Assembly: GCA_963746265.1 (NCBI GenBank)
Contig: CAVVAM010000010.1
Location: forward strand, 1-64,000
Reading direction: 5' to 3'
Source: Ilumatobacter sp963746265
GTDB lineage: Bacteria > Actinomycetota > Acidimicrobiia > Acidimicrobiales > Ilumatobacteraceae
DNA: 64,000 nt
Shown here: piece after piece, positions 1-7,263 of the stretch
Layout: each line of letters begins with the position of its first letter
Numbering within the stretch: the stretch's first letter is position 1
Translations under genes and position numbers: made by a program
The notes under the pieces: generated by a model
The model's database searches: none
What the model saw: the letters and a program-made list of their open reading frames with translations, nothing else
What the model was told of the DNA's origin: nothing

Positions 1-91
1 ACCTGGTAGATGGGTGTTTTCTCAAGCAGCTCGCGATTCCGCCGAGGGCCAACCAAGCAGCTAACCAAGAATTCTGTTGAGAGTTCTCGGT

Positions 92-1216
92 ATGAAGGGC
101 TCCTTGCGTGAGCGCCAGCCCGGGAACTGGGAATTGATCGTCCAGCTACCGCGCGACCCGGAGACGGGCCTGCGGAAGCAGCTGAGTCGGACTCACTACG
201 GCACGAAACGCGAGGCGCAACGGGCGCTCGCCGCGCTCGTGGCGAAGGTGTCCGAGGGCAAGATCACCTCGACGGCCAAGACGCTCGGCCAACTCCTCGA
301 CTCGTGGCTCGACCACATCGAAGGTTCGCTCTCGCCGACGACCGTTCGCGAGTACCGGCGCCTCACGGAGCGACTGATCACGCCCGACCTCGGCCGGCTG
401 CGACTCGGGCGAGTGACAACAAAGCGGCTCGACGACTACTACGCGACGCTCTCCAAGGAGCGTGGCCTCTCCCCTGCCACGATCCGGCACGTGCACGCCG
501 TGTTCCGCGGGGCTTTCGGTCAAGCGGTGAAGTGGGGCATCGTGCCGATGAACCCGGCTGCCTCGGCGTCGCCGCCGAAGCTCCGTCAGCGCGAGATCAA
601 CCCACCCTCGATCGCAGATGTGCGACGGATGCTCGACCTGGCCGACTACGACGATCCCGAGTACGGCGCCCTGCTGCGCGTCCTGACTGCGACCGGCGCA
701 CGCCGCGGCGAGGTGTGCGGGTTGCGCTGGTCCGACCTCGACCGCAGCACTCGCACACTCTCGATCACCCGGTCGATCGCGTCAGTCGCCGGCGGCACGG
801 TCGTGAAGGACACCAAGACCCACGCCTCGCGTCGGATCGCTCTCGACGACGCGACGGTCGCGGTACTCGACGCCCAGCGTCAACGTGTCGAGGAACGAGC
901 TGCCGCGTGCGAGGTCGAGCTCGATCCGGACGGCTACGTGTTCACCGAGTCGGCCGACGGTTCCGACCCGCTGCACCCCGACACGATCACCGGCCGGTTC
1001 ACGCGGGTGCGCAAGCACGCCGGTCTCGACGGTGTACGCCTCCACGACCTCCGGCACCTCCACGCCACCCAATTGCTCGCCGCCGGCGTGCCAGTGCGAA
1101 CTGTCAGCGGGCGCCTCGGCCACGCCAACGCTGCGACCACACTGAACGTCTACGCCCACTTCCTCGAAGCCAGCGACCGCCAAGCCGCCGACGTCATTGC
1201 GGATCTGCTGAGTTGA
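92..1216 (+). CDS. Tyrosine recombinase (phage-type integrase)
   Basis: Site-specific recombinase expected to integrate and excise the element that follows. The 374-aa protein has the usual three-part layout: an N-terminal arm-binding stretch (about 1-55), a SAM-like core-binding domain (about 60-150) and a C-terminal catalytic domain. The catalytic signature is visible: Arg near 203 in TGARRGEVCGLRW, HDLRH near 317-321, GH near 342-343, and the nucleophilic Tyr near 354 in LNVYAH. ATG 92 is chosen over the upstream in-frame TTG at 77 because MKGSLRER is a normal start for this family. It is the first gene of a small mobilisable module that also holds an excisionase-like protein and a relaxase. 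Confidence 0.93.
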   Translation: MKGSLRERQPGNWELIVQLPRDPETGLRKQLSRTHYGTKREAQRALAALVAKVSEGKITSTAKTLGQLLDSWLDHIEGSLSPTTVREYRRLTERLITPDLGRLRLGRVTTKRLDDYYATLSKERGLSPATIRHVHAVFRGAFGQAVKWGIVPMNPAASASPPKLRQREINPPSIADVRRMLDLADYDDPEYGALLRVLTATGARRGEVCGLRWSDLDRSTRTLSITRSIASVAGGTVVKDTKTHASRRIALDDATVAVLDAQRQRVEERAAACEVELDPDGYVFTESADGSDPLHPDTITGRFTRVRKHAGLDGVRLHDLRHLHATQLLAAGVPVRTVSGRLGHANAATTLNVYAHFLEASDRQAADVIADLLS

Positions 1217-1319
1217 GCGGTGCGAGCCCTCTTGCGACTTCGCCGAGTGTCTAGCGGAGCGTGCAACGTAGGGCCCGCCTGCTCCGGTCAGCGCGCCGGC
1301 GACGTTGTATCGTGGCGGC

Positions 1320-1568
1320 ATGACCGCGCAGACCGACGCACTGCGATCTGAAGTGCTCGCGCTGCCCGAGGCAGCCCGGGCACAACTGGCCGGCGAGCTC
1401 CTCGACAGCCTCGACGACCGCCCGGTCGAGACCGACCAGGCAGAACTCGACCGGATCTGGGCTGACGAGACGGCTCGGCGAGCCCAGCAGATCGACTCGG
1501 GCGAGGTCACCACCGACTCCTGGGACGATGTCCTCGCGAAGGTGGACGAAGCCCGACGCGCCCGGTGA
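1320..1568 (+). CDS. Addiction-module antitoxin (putative addiction module component family)
   Basis: Short acidic 82-aa protein with the pattern of the 'addiction module component' antitoxins that pair with RelE/ParE toxins: an N-terminal helix with LPEAARAQLAGELLDSL followed by an acidic, Trp-containing tail. ATG 1320 fits the family better than the in-frame TTG at 1305. Its stop overlaps the GTG of the next gene (GTGA), so the two are translationally coupled. Expected to bind and neutralise that toxin and to autoregulate. The family assignment rests on length, motif and the adjacent toxin. Confidence 0.85.
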   Translation: MTAQTDALRSEVLALPEAARAQLAGELLDSLDDRPVETDQAELDRIWADETARRAQQIDSGEVTTDSWDDVLAKVDEARRAR

Positions 1569-1885
1569 CGCGAGCCGTCCGGTTCCACCCGCTCGCGACC
1601 ACGGAAGTGGTCGAGGCACAGCTCTGGTACGAGGATCGTGTCGACGGGCTCGGCGTCCGCTTCCTCGACGCCGTCCGAGCAACGACTCAGCGGGCGGCGC
1701 GGTGGCCGAACGCTGGGACCCCAACGCGCCAGGACGACAGCGGTGACCCACTCGAGCGGAAGGTCGCTCTCGCCGGCTTCCCGTACGTTCTCGTCTACCG
1801 AGTCGCCGGCGAGGACCTCGAGGTCCTCACCGTTCATCACGAACACCGTCGACCGTTCTACTGGGCCGATCGCGTGACCAAGTGA
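1565..1885 (+). CDS. RelE/ParE-family toxin
   Basis: 106-aa basic protein with the fold signature of RelE/ParE toxins: an N-terminal beta strand (AVRFHPLATTEV), two helices with EAQLWYEDRVDGLG, and C-terminal strands YVLVYRV and EVLTVHHEHRRPFYW. It starts at GTG 1565 inside the antitoxin stop codon, the classic order antitoxin then toxin. RelE members cleave mRNA at the ribosome and ParE members poison gyrase; sequence alone does not separate these here. Likely a stabilisation cassette of the mobile element. Confidence 0.88.
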   Translation: MTRAVRFHPLATTEVVEAQLWYEDRVDGLGVRFLDAVRATTQRAARWPNAGTPTRQDDSGDPLERKVALAGFPYVLVYRVAGEDLEVLTVHHEHRRPFYWADRVTK

Positions 1886-2042
1886 CAACTCGGTGGCGCG
1901 CCGGTCGTTGCGGCGGTTACCTCGGCCGCAATCAGCAGTCGGAGGAAATCAACGCCTCGGGATGTGGTCGCGAAGCTCGAGGCTCGCGGCGGGTTGCCAG
2001 TGGGACGCTGCCGATGTCGGCGTCGAGGCGCAGCGAAGGCGA

Positions 2043-2273
2043 TCAGTGCGACGGCCGGACCTCGTTGGCGAGGATCTTCTCGATCCGCTCGGAGATGTCC
2101 GGGCGTCTGCTTGCGCCAGCACCCGCAGCAAGAAGCCGACGCTTCGCCTTCGGCGCGAGGAACGCCTCGATCGCCTCTCGACTGAGTTCCGAGACCGTGA
2201 CGCCCTGGCGCTCGGCCTCGCGACGTAGTCGCTCGGCGCGGTCGGCGGGAAGCGTCACGGTCGTTCGAGGCAT
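2043..2273 (-). CDS. Orphan ribbon-helix-helix (CopG/VapB-like) antitoxin
   Basis: 76-aa protein beginning MPRTTVTLPADRAERLRREA, a typical ribbon-helix-helix beta strand followed by two helices, then VSELSREAIEAFL. ATG at 2271-2273 is chosen because it sits just before the DNA-binding strand; upstream in-frame starts add nothing recognisable. Antitoxins of this kind usually precede a PIN-domain (VapC) toxin, but only about 150 bases remain downstream before the convergent RelE/ParE toxin gene and no intact toxin fits. It may be an orphan antitoxin left after loss of its toxin. Confidence 0.72.
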   Translation of the reverse strand: MPRTTVTLPADRAERLRREAERQGVTVSELSREAIEAFLAPKAKRRLLAAGAGASRRPDISERIEKILANEVRPSH

Positions 2274-2303
2274 GTCAGCCAGCATGCCGCGCAGGTGAAG
2301 CAC

Positions 2304-2498
2304 GGCACGGTGGAGTTGCTACGACGGCGTCATCGCCGGGCGGGTTGGGAGCGATGTTGCAGGAAGTTCTGTAACGAACTCGCCGTTCGTGGGGCATTCA
2401 TAGGTAATCGGACGTTTCGCCGTCGCGCCGAGTTCCACACAGCTCGTCGGCGAGTGTCCGTTTCACGGGTGGGGTGAACCCCTTGAAGGACCGATGCG
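2304..2498. other. Non-coding leader before the mobilisation genes; oriT candidate
   Basis: No gene seen. The stretch holds an imperfect inverted repeat whose arms are 2409-2421 (CGGACGTTTCGCC) and 2449-2460 (GGCGAGTGTCCG), with 27 bases between them. It lies just upstream of the HTH and relaxase genes, where transfer origins often sit. The sequence shows only the dyad; a nic site cannot be recognised. Confidence 0.25.
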
Positions 2499-2900
2499 AT
2501 GCCGACACGACGACAACTCGACGCTCCGACGTCGAACAGCGCGCCGCCGGACCTGCTGACGGTGGCGGAGACCGCCGCGGTGCTTCGCTGCGGATTGACG
2601 TTCGTCTACGAATCGATCCATCGCTACCGGGCCACCGGTGACACCGACGAGATCCCGGGACTGAAAGTCGGCCGAAGCCTCCGCGTTCCGCGCGTCCGCC
2701 TCGAGCACTACATCGGCGCGCCGATCACCTGGCCGATCGCCGACCTCCCGACCGTCGATCAGCACGTCGGCCTCACCCAGTGCGACGACGGACGTGCGAA
2801 CCCCGTCATCTCACACGACGACTCGCCATCCCCGTCGCACCACCCGACGTCCCTCGACTCCTCGTCCCTTCGAGGACTGACTCTCCCGGAATTCCGATGA
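2499..2900 (+). CDS. Helix-turn-helix protein, excisionase family (MerR-like HTH)
   Basis: 133-aa protein whose residues about 18-75 form an excisionase-type winged HTH: LLTVAETAAVLRCGLTFVYE, then GLKVGRSLRVPRVRLEHYIG. The Arg-rich strand after 'KVGR' is the usual wing. The C-terminal half is Ser/Pro/His-rich and probably disordered. Such proteins bend DNA for integrase-directed excision or act as replication/transfer accessory factors. It lies 64 bases upstream of the relaxase gene in the same direction, so it could regulate transfer, excision or both. Its ATG at 2499 follows GAAGGACCGATGCG, a reasonable ribosome site. Confidence 0.75.
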   Translation: MPTRRQLDAPTSNSAPPDLLTVAETAAVLRCGLTFVYESIHRYRATGDTDEIPGLKVGRSLRVPRVRLEHYIGAPITWPIADLPTVDQHVGLTQCDDGRANPVISHDDSPSPSHHPTSLDSSSLRGLTLPEFR

Positions 2901-2964
2901 CCGGTTCCCGATCACTTCCCAGTTCTCACAACAGACAGGTGCCCGCGGGCGGTCGGGAACGTTC

Positions 2965-5622
2965 GTGATCAGGGTGACGACGATCTATGCGGCGTCGGCG
3001 GGTGCGTCGGCTCGCTACTACACCGGCTGCCTCACCGAGCAGGAGGGCGAGTTGCCGGGACGGTGGACGGGCCGGCAGGCGTCAACATTCGGGCTCTCCG
3101 GTGAGGTGTCGACCGAGGCGCTCGAATTGCTGCTGTCGGGCCGGCACCCGATCACCGGGCAGGTCCTCGGGCGTGAGCTGTTGGATCGGGTCGACCGGCA
3201 CGGCAACGTGACCAAAGCGGTAGCGGGGTATGACGCGACGTTCTCGGCGCCGAAGTCGTTGTCGGTGTTGTGGGCGCTCACCGGTGACGATGGGCTCGCC
3301 GAGTGCCACGACCGGGCGGTCGATGCGGCGGTGGCGATGATCGAGAAGTTCGGGTCGACGACCCGCATCCGCTCGAACGGGACACGGCTCCACCCCGACA
3401 CCGGCGGGCTGACCGCGGCGGTGTTCCGTCAGTCGACGAGCCGCGCCGATGACCCGCTACTGCACACCCATGTCGTTATCTCGGCGAAGGTGCAGACCGA
3501 CGACGGGCGTTGGTGGGCGCTCGATGCCCGGTTGTTGAAGCGGCATCAGCAGACGTTCGGGTACGTGTACCAGTCGGTGCTGCGCGCCGAGCTGACCACC
3601 CGGTACGGGGTGGTGTTCGACGAGATCGTGAACGGCCAAGCCGAGATCGCCGGCATGCCGACCGAGTTGCTGCATCAGTTCTCCAAGCGGGCGCACGTGA
3701 TCGCGGTCGAGATGGACGAACGGATCGCCGACTTCATGGAACGCACTGGCCAGGAGCCGACCGACGGGGAGTACGCGGCGATGGAACGCGAAGCCGCGGC
3801 CGACACCCGCGACCACAAGACCGGTCTCAGTGTCGCCGATCTGCGGTCACGGTGGGACCGAGAAGCCGAAAGCGTCGGCTACGACGCGATCGACCTCGTC
3901 GACTCCGTCCGCACGGCAGCCCGCGAACATGTCGCCGCAGCGTCGCCGGTGACGGTCGCCGAGGTGTTGGAGGAGCTTGCCGAGCGGCGCTCGACGTGGA
4001 ATCGCATGGACGTCCTACGCACGCTCGCCGGCACCGCCCGACCACAACCCGGACACGACGCATCCAGTTGGGCGAAGGCCCTCGAAGCGGGTGCCGACAC
4101 GGTGCTGGATGCCTGCATCGACCTCGACCCCGCCATCGGCACTGGACGGCGGCGTGGGTCGGATGGTCGGTCGCTGCTGATCGAACCGGTCGCCAACCAA
4201 GCGACCAGTGAGCACGTCCTCGCTCAGGAGGAACGGATCATCACCTGGGCGATCGACGCACAACTCGACGACCCCGCACCCTCGTCCACGATCACCGACA
4301 CCGACCTCGACGACGGCCAACGCGCCGCGGCTGGAGCGGTCGCCGGAGATGATCGGCTCGTCCTCGTCGTCGGCCCCGCCGGTGCCGGCAAGACCCGCAT
4401 GCTCGCCGCCGCCGTCGACGACCTCCACAATGGTCAGCGCCCGGTGATCGGCGTCGCTCCGACCGGTAAGGGCGCCGCGGTCCTCGCCCGCGAGACCGGT
4501 GTCGCGGCGGACACGATCGCCAAGTTCCTCCGCGACCTCGACCAACCCACCGCCGGCGCCACCTGGTGGGACCCGGGTCCCGGCGCGACGATCATCGTCG
4601 ACGAAGCCGGCATGGCCAGAGCCGCCGACCTCGACCGCCTCGTCGACCACGCCCAACGATCCCGATGGCGACTCGTGCTCGTCGGCGACCCCTACCAGCT
4701 CCAAGCCGTCGGCCGCGGCGGCATGTTCGCCGAACTCTGCGAGACCGGACACACCGTCGAACTCAACCGACTCCACCGCTTCGAACACCCATGGGAAGCC
4801 ACCGCGTCGCTGCGCCTCCGGGCCGGCGACAGCCGCGCGCTGGCCACCTACGCCACGTTCGGTCGCATCCGACCCGGCACCTTCGACGAACACCTCGACA
4901 CCATCGCCGACGAATGGCAACGGGCCCACAAGGCCGGGGAGACGCTGTCGATCACCTCCACCCGCAACGAACACGTCACCGCCATCAACCACCACATCCA
5001 GAACGGGAGGCTGATGAGCGCGGAGCTCGATCTGGCGACCGCCACCCGAATCGCAGGGAGCGCCGTGATGGTCGGCGACATCGTCGCGACCCGCCACAAC
5101 GACCGACGCCTCCGCACCACCACCGGCGACAGCATCCGCAACCGCCACCGCTGGATCGTCACCCACACCAGCCACGACGGCGTCACCGTGACCCGCCTCG
5201 GCGGACACGGCACCATCACCCTCCCCACCGACTACGTCCGCCATCACGTCGAACTCGCCTACGCCACCACCGAACACGGCGCCCAAGGCGACACCGCCAA
5301 CCGCAGCATCACCCTCGCCACCAACGCCACCAGCGGCCGCAACCTCTACGTCGGCTTGACCCGCGGCCGCACCGACAACACCACCCTCGTCGTCACCGAA
5401 ACCCACGACCTCGCCGAAGCCATCAGCATCCTCGAGACCGCCATCACCCTCGACCGCGCCGACCTCCCCGCAGTCGCCCAACGCCGAGCACTCGCAGAAC
5501 AGGCGGCACCGCGCCCGAGGCCGCAGCCCTCGAACAGAGACCTGCTCAACCAACTCCACTCGGCGGGCGTCCGCCGTCACGAGATCCGGCCCGAACCGCC
5601 CGAACTCGGAATCGGCCTCTGA
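2965..5622 (+). CDS. MobF (TrwC/TraI-like) conjugative relaxase with C-terminal helicase
   Basis: Expected to nick the transfer origin, stay attached to the 5' end and unwind the strand for transfer. Residues 1-300 are a TrwC relaxase domain: catalytic Tyr pair at about 18-19 (ARYYTG), then TSRADDPLLHTHVV with metal-binding His at about 167 and 169. The family's first metal His (F-x-H-x-TSR) is Gln 156 here. The C-terminal half is a RecD/TraA-like SF1 helicase with Walker A GPAGAGKT near 470, Walker B IIVDEAG near 543 and late motif EHGAQGDT. GTG 2965 gives 885 aa, shorter than many TrwC/TraI proteins. No T4SS genes are seen nearby, so the element would rely on a helper. Confidence 0.9.
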   Translation: MIRVTTIYAASAGASARYYTGCLTEQEGELPGRWTGRQASTFGLSGEVSTEALELLLSGRHPITGQVLGRELLDRVDRHGNVTKAVAGYDATFSAPKSLSVLWALTGDDGLAECHDRAVDAAVAMIEKFGSTTRIRSNGTRLHPDTGGLTAAVFRQSTSRADDPLLHTHVVISAKVQTDDGRWWALDARLLKRHQQTFGYVYQSVLRAELTTRYGVVFDEIVNGQAEIAGMPTELLHQFSKRAHVIAVEMDERIADFMERTGQEPTDGEYAAMEREAAADTRDHKTGLSVADLRSRWDREAESVGYDAIDLVDSVRTAAREHVAAASPVTVAEVLEELAERRSTWNRMDVLRTLAGTARPQPGHDASSWAKALEAGADTVLDACIDLDPAIGTGRRRGSDGRSLLIEPVANQATSEHVLAQEERIITWAIDAQLDDPAPSSTITDTDLDDGQRAAAGAVAGDDRLVLVVGPAGAGKTRMLAAAVDDLHNGQRPVIGVAPTGKGAAVLARETGVAADTIAKFLRDLDQPTAGATWWDPGPGATIIVDEAGMARAADLDRLVDHAQRSRWRLVLVGDPYQLQAVGRGGMFAELCETGHTVELNRLHRFEHPWEATASLRLRAGDSRALATYATFGRIRPGTFDEHLDTIADEWQRAHKAGETLSITSTRNEHVTAINHHIQNGRLMSAELDLATATRIAGSAVMVGDIVATRHNDRRLRTTTGDSIRNRHRWIVTHTSHDGVTVTRLGGHGTITLPTDYVRHHVELAYATTEHGAQGDTANRSITLATNATSGRNLYVGLTRGRTDNTTLVVTETHDLAEAISILETAITLDRADLPAVAQRRALAEQAAPRPRPQPSNRDLLNQLHSAGVRRHEIRPEPPELGIGL

Positions 5623-5733
5623 CACACGGCCCACAGCGGTGCCGTCGCGAACGGCGATATGGGCGCCTCGGCGAGCGCCGACGTTCCGATCTCGGACGAG
5701 TCGCTCCCGCTGTGAACCGAAGATTCTGAGTGG

Positions 5734-5752
5734 TTGACAACTGTTGATACAT
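5734..5752 (+). promoter_or_regulatory. Probable autoregulatory operator/promoter of the parD-parE pair
   Basis: The stretch just ahead of the antitoxin gene begins with TTGACA (5734-5739) and contains the perfect palindrome CAACTGTTG (5738-5746) inside a longer imperfect dyad. Ribbon-helix-helix antitoxins commonly bind such palindromes over their own promoter. Binding here is inferred from position and symmetry only. Confidence 0.45.
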
Positions 5753-5769
5753 GGCGGCAGACTGTTCAC

Positions 5770-6018
5770 GTGAGCCGAAACACGATGAGCTTCGCTCTGC
5801 CGGAGTCGATGCGTGAGTACATCGACGCTCGAGTCCGCAGCGGCGACTACGGCAACACGAGCGAGTATCTGCGCGAGCTCATCCGACGCGACCAGGCCGA
5901 ACAGGCTGCCGCCCGGCTCCGCGACCTCATCGCCGACGGGCTGGCGTCGGGCCCCGGCCGAGACGTTGACGATCAGGTCATCGCCGAGCTCCGCGACCGC
6001 GCGTTCGACGACGGGTGA
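5770..6018 (+). CDS. parD: ParD-like ribbon-helix-helix antitoxin
   Basis: 82-aa protein with the ParD/CC2985 signature: a short N-terminal strand (MSFALPESM) and helices EYIDARVRSGDYGNTSEYLR followed by ELIRRDQ and a long acidic C-terminal helix that would wrap the toxin. GTG 5770 is preferred because ParD proteins often begin with Ser-Arg-Asn before the strand; ATG 5785 is an alternative. The stop overlaps the GTG of the toxin gene. Autoregulation is likely given the palindrome just upstream. Confidence 0.88.
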   Translation: MSRNTMSFALPESMREYIDARVRSGDYGNTSEYLRELIRRDQAEQAAARLRDLIADGLASGPGRDVDDQVIAELRDRAFDDG

Positions 6019-6338
6019 CCAACACTCGACTCCGCCCGCTCGCCGAGGGCGATCTCGTCGAACGCACGCGCTACTACCGGCGCGAAGGCGGCGACCAGCT
6101 CGGTGAACGGTTCTTTGGTGCCGCGATCGCCGCGCTCGACGCAATCGGACGCATGCCAAGAGCCGGCTCGCCACGCATCGGAGAGCTGTGCGGAGTTCCA
6201 GGATTGCGGTTCCGGAGCGTGGCCGGCTTCCCGTGCGGCTGGTTCTACTTCATCGCCGGTGATCACGTCGACGTCGTCCGGCTCCTCGCCGAGGCTCAGG
6301 ACCTGCCCGCCCTCCTCGGCGATACCGAGCGCCAGTAG
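6015..6338 (+). CDS. parE: ParE-like toxin
   Basis: 107-aa RelE/ParE superfamily toxin starting at GTG 6015 within the stop of the antitoxin gene. Visible family features are an N-terminal strand (TRLRPLAEGDL), helices with ERTRYYRREGGDQLGERFF, the turn MPRAGSP, and the strands LRFRSVAGFPCGWFYFI and DVVRLLAEAQDLPALL. ParE proteins inhibit DNA gyrase. Paired with the ParD-like protein it forms a complete toxin-antitoxin operon at the right side of the mobilisable module. Confidence 0.88.
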   Translation: MTNTRLRPLAEGDLVERTRYYRREGGDQLGERFFGAAIAALDAIGRMPRAGSPRIGELCGVPGLRFRSVAGFPCGWFYFIAGDHVDVVRLLAEAQDLPALLGDTERQ

Positions 6339-7263
6339 CGCCGCCGAGGTGAGGTACCTGAGCGGCTCGACGATGCCGGCGGGCTGAGCGATGTCCGTGG
6401 CCCCGAACGTCACATGAGGGGCGGGGAGCTTCGAATGTCGACACGACGTGGGGTTCAGGTCCTGAGCGTTCGCGCTCGAGGTCCAAGACGCGGGTGGTGA
6501 CGTCGTCTGGGTGCTGGAGGGGTAGGCCGTGGACTGCCCCTGGGGTGACTTCGACGGTCACGTGGGGAATCGGCCAAACGCGTGCAATCGCTGTGCCGGC
6601 GACAGCGTTCATAACGGGAGCGCCGTACTTCGATATTGGCCAACGGCCGGCCACTCGGGAACGGCCCAACTGCAGTGCTCGGCAATGACGATCCGTGTTG
6701 GCATCCGCCCTTTTCCCCTCTCGGATGTTCAGATCTTGTCGCCACCTTCGCTGAGCTGCGGTGATGTGAGTCCCACCCCGGTGCCTGGGGGCTGGACTCC
6801 CCCGTCCACCCGTGTCGCGAAACCCCTGGTCAGCGGTCTGCCCCCAACTTCATGGTGTTCCAGCCGACCTCCCACTGGTGTGAAAACCCTGGTAGACGTC
6901 GAATTTCGGACGCGGTGGGGCTGGGGGAATCGAACCCCCGCCCCGAAGTCTTCCCCCACCCGGGTCAGAGCGTTGCCGCTCCGGTCAGCAGGGGTTCTCG
7001 AGAGACCGTCGTTGACCGTGAGTGACCGCTGGTGACCCGTGCTCCCCGTCCTTTCGCCGCCCCGTCCGTCCGAAGTCGGTCCGAACGCTGGCGTGTTCGT
7101 GAGCAGGTCCAACCGGCTGGCGAGGGTGAACTGCCCCTGCGCTCTGGGAGTCGACGACGATCCGATTGGCTCGGCCAATGATGAGGCGTTCGGGGAGGCC
7201 GGATTCCGACGCCCACGTGGCACGGACGCATGGCCGCGCTGACTGACGTGTCGACGCGTCCGA
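6339..7263. other. Long intergenic stretch at the right side of the mobilisable module
   Basis: About 925 bases between the convergent ParE-like and DUF2252 genes. Open frames crossing it have no recognisable family or ribosome site, so no gene is called. The one clear structure is a tRNA/tmRNA-like 3' end at 6916-6939 on the minus strand. A 9-base direct match to the window start (CCTGGTAGA at 2-10 and 6887-6895) lies just outside it. Confidence 0.5.
6914..6945 (-). other. tRNA/tmRNA-like 3' end (T-arm plus acceptor half), likely attachment-site remnant
   Basis: Read on the minus strand this gives a perfect T-arm: stem GGGGG, loop TTCGATT, stem CCCCC (6939 to 6923), followed by AGCCCCA and CCG. 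That resembles the 3' end of tmRNA or a tRNA. No matching 5' acceptor strand (GGGGCT-type), D-arm or tag-coding segment is present within 360 bases, so it is not a complete RNA gene. Integrases commonly use exactly this part of tRNA/tmRNA genes as attB, and a tyrosine integrase lies 6 kb away. Confidence 0.5.

Noticed and set aside
4015..6174. Long open frame opposite the relaxase gene (minus strand, about 719 codons)
   Set aside because: It is antisense to a gene with clear motifs, its composition is Val/Gly/Asp-rich as expected from the complementary frame, and it matches no family.
6905..7263. A complete tmRNA gene on the minus strand
   Set aside because: The length of the gap and the 3' end would fit, but no 5' strand complementary to AGCCCCA and no tag peptide ending in Ala-Ala-stop could be found.
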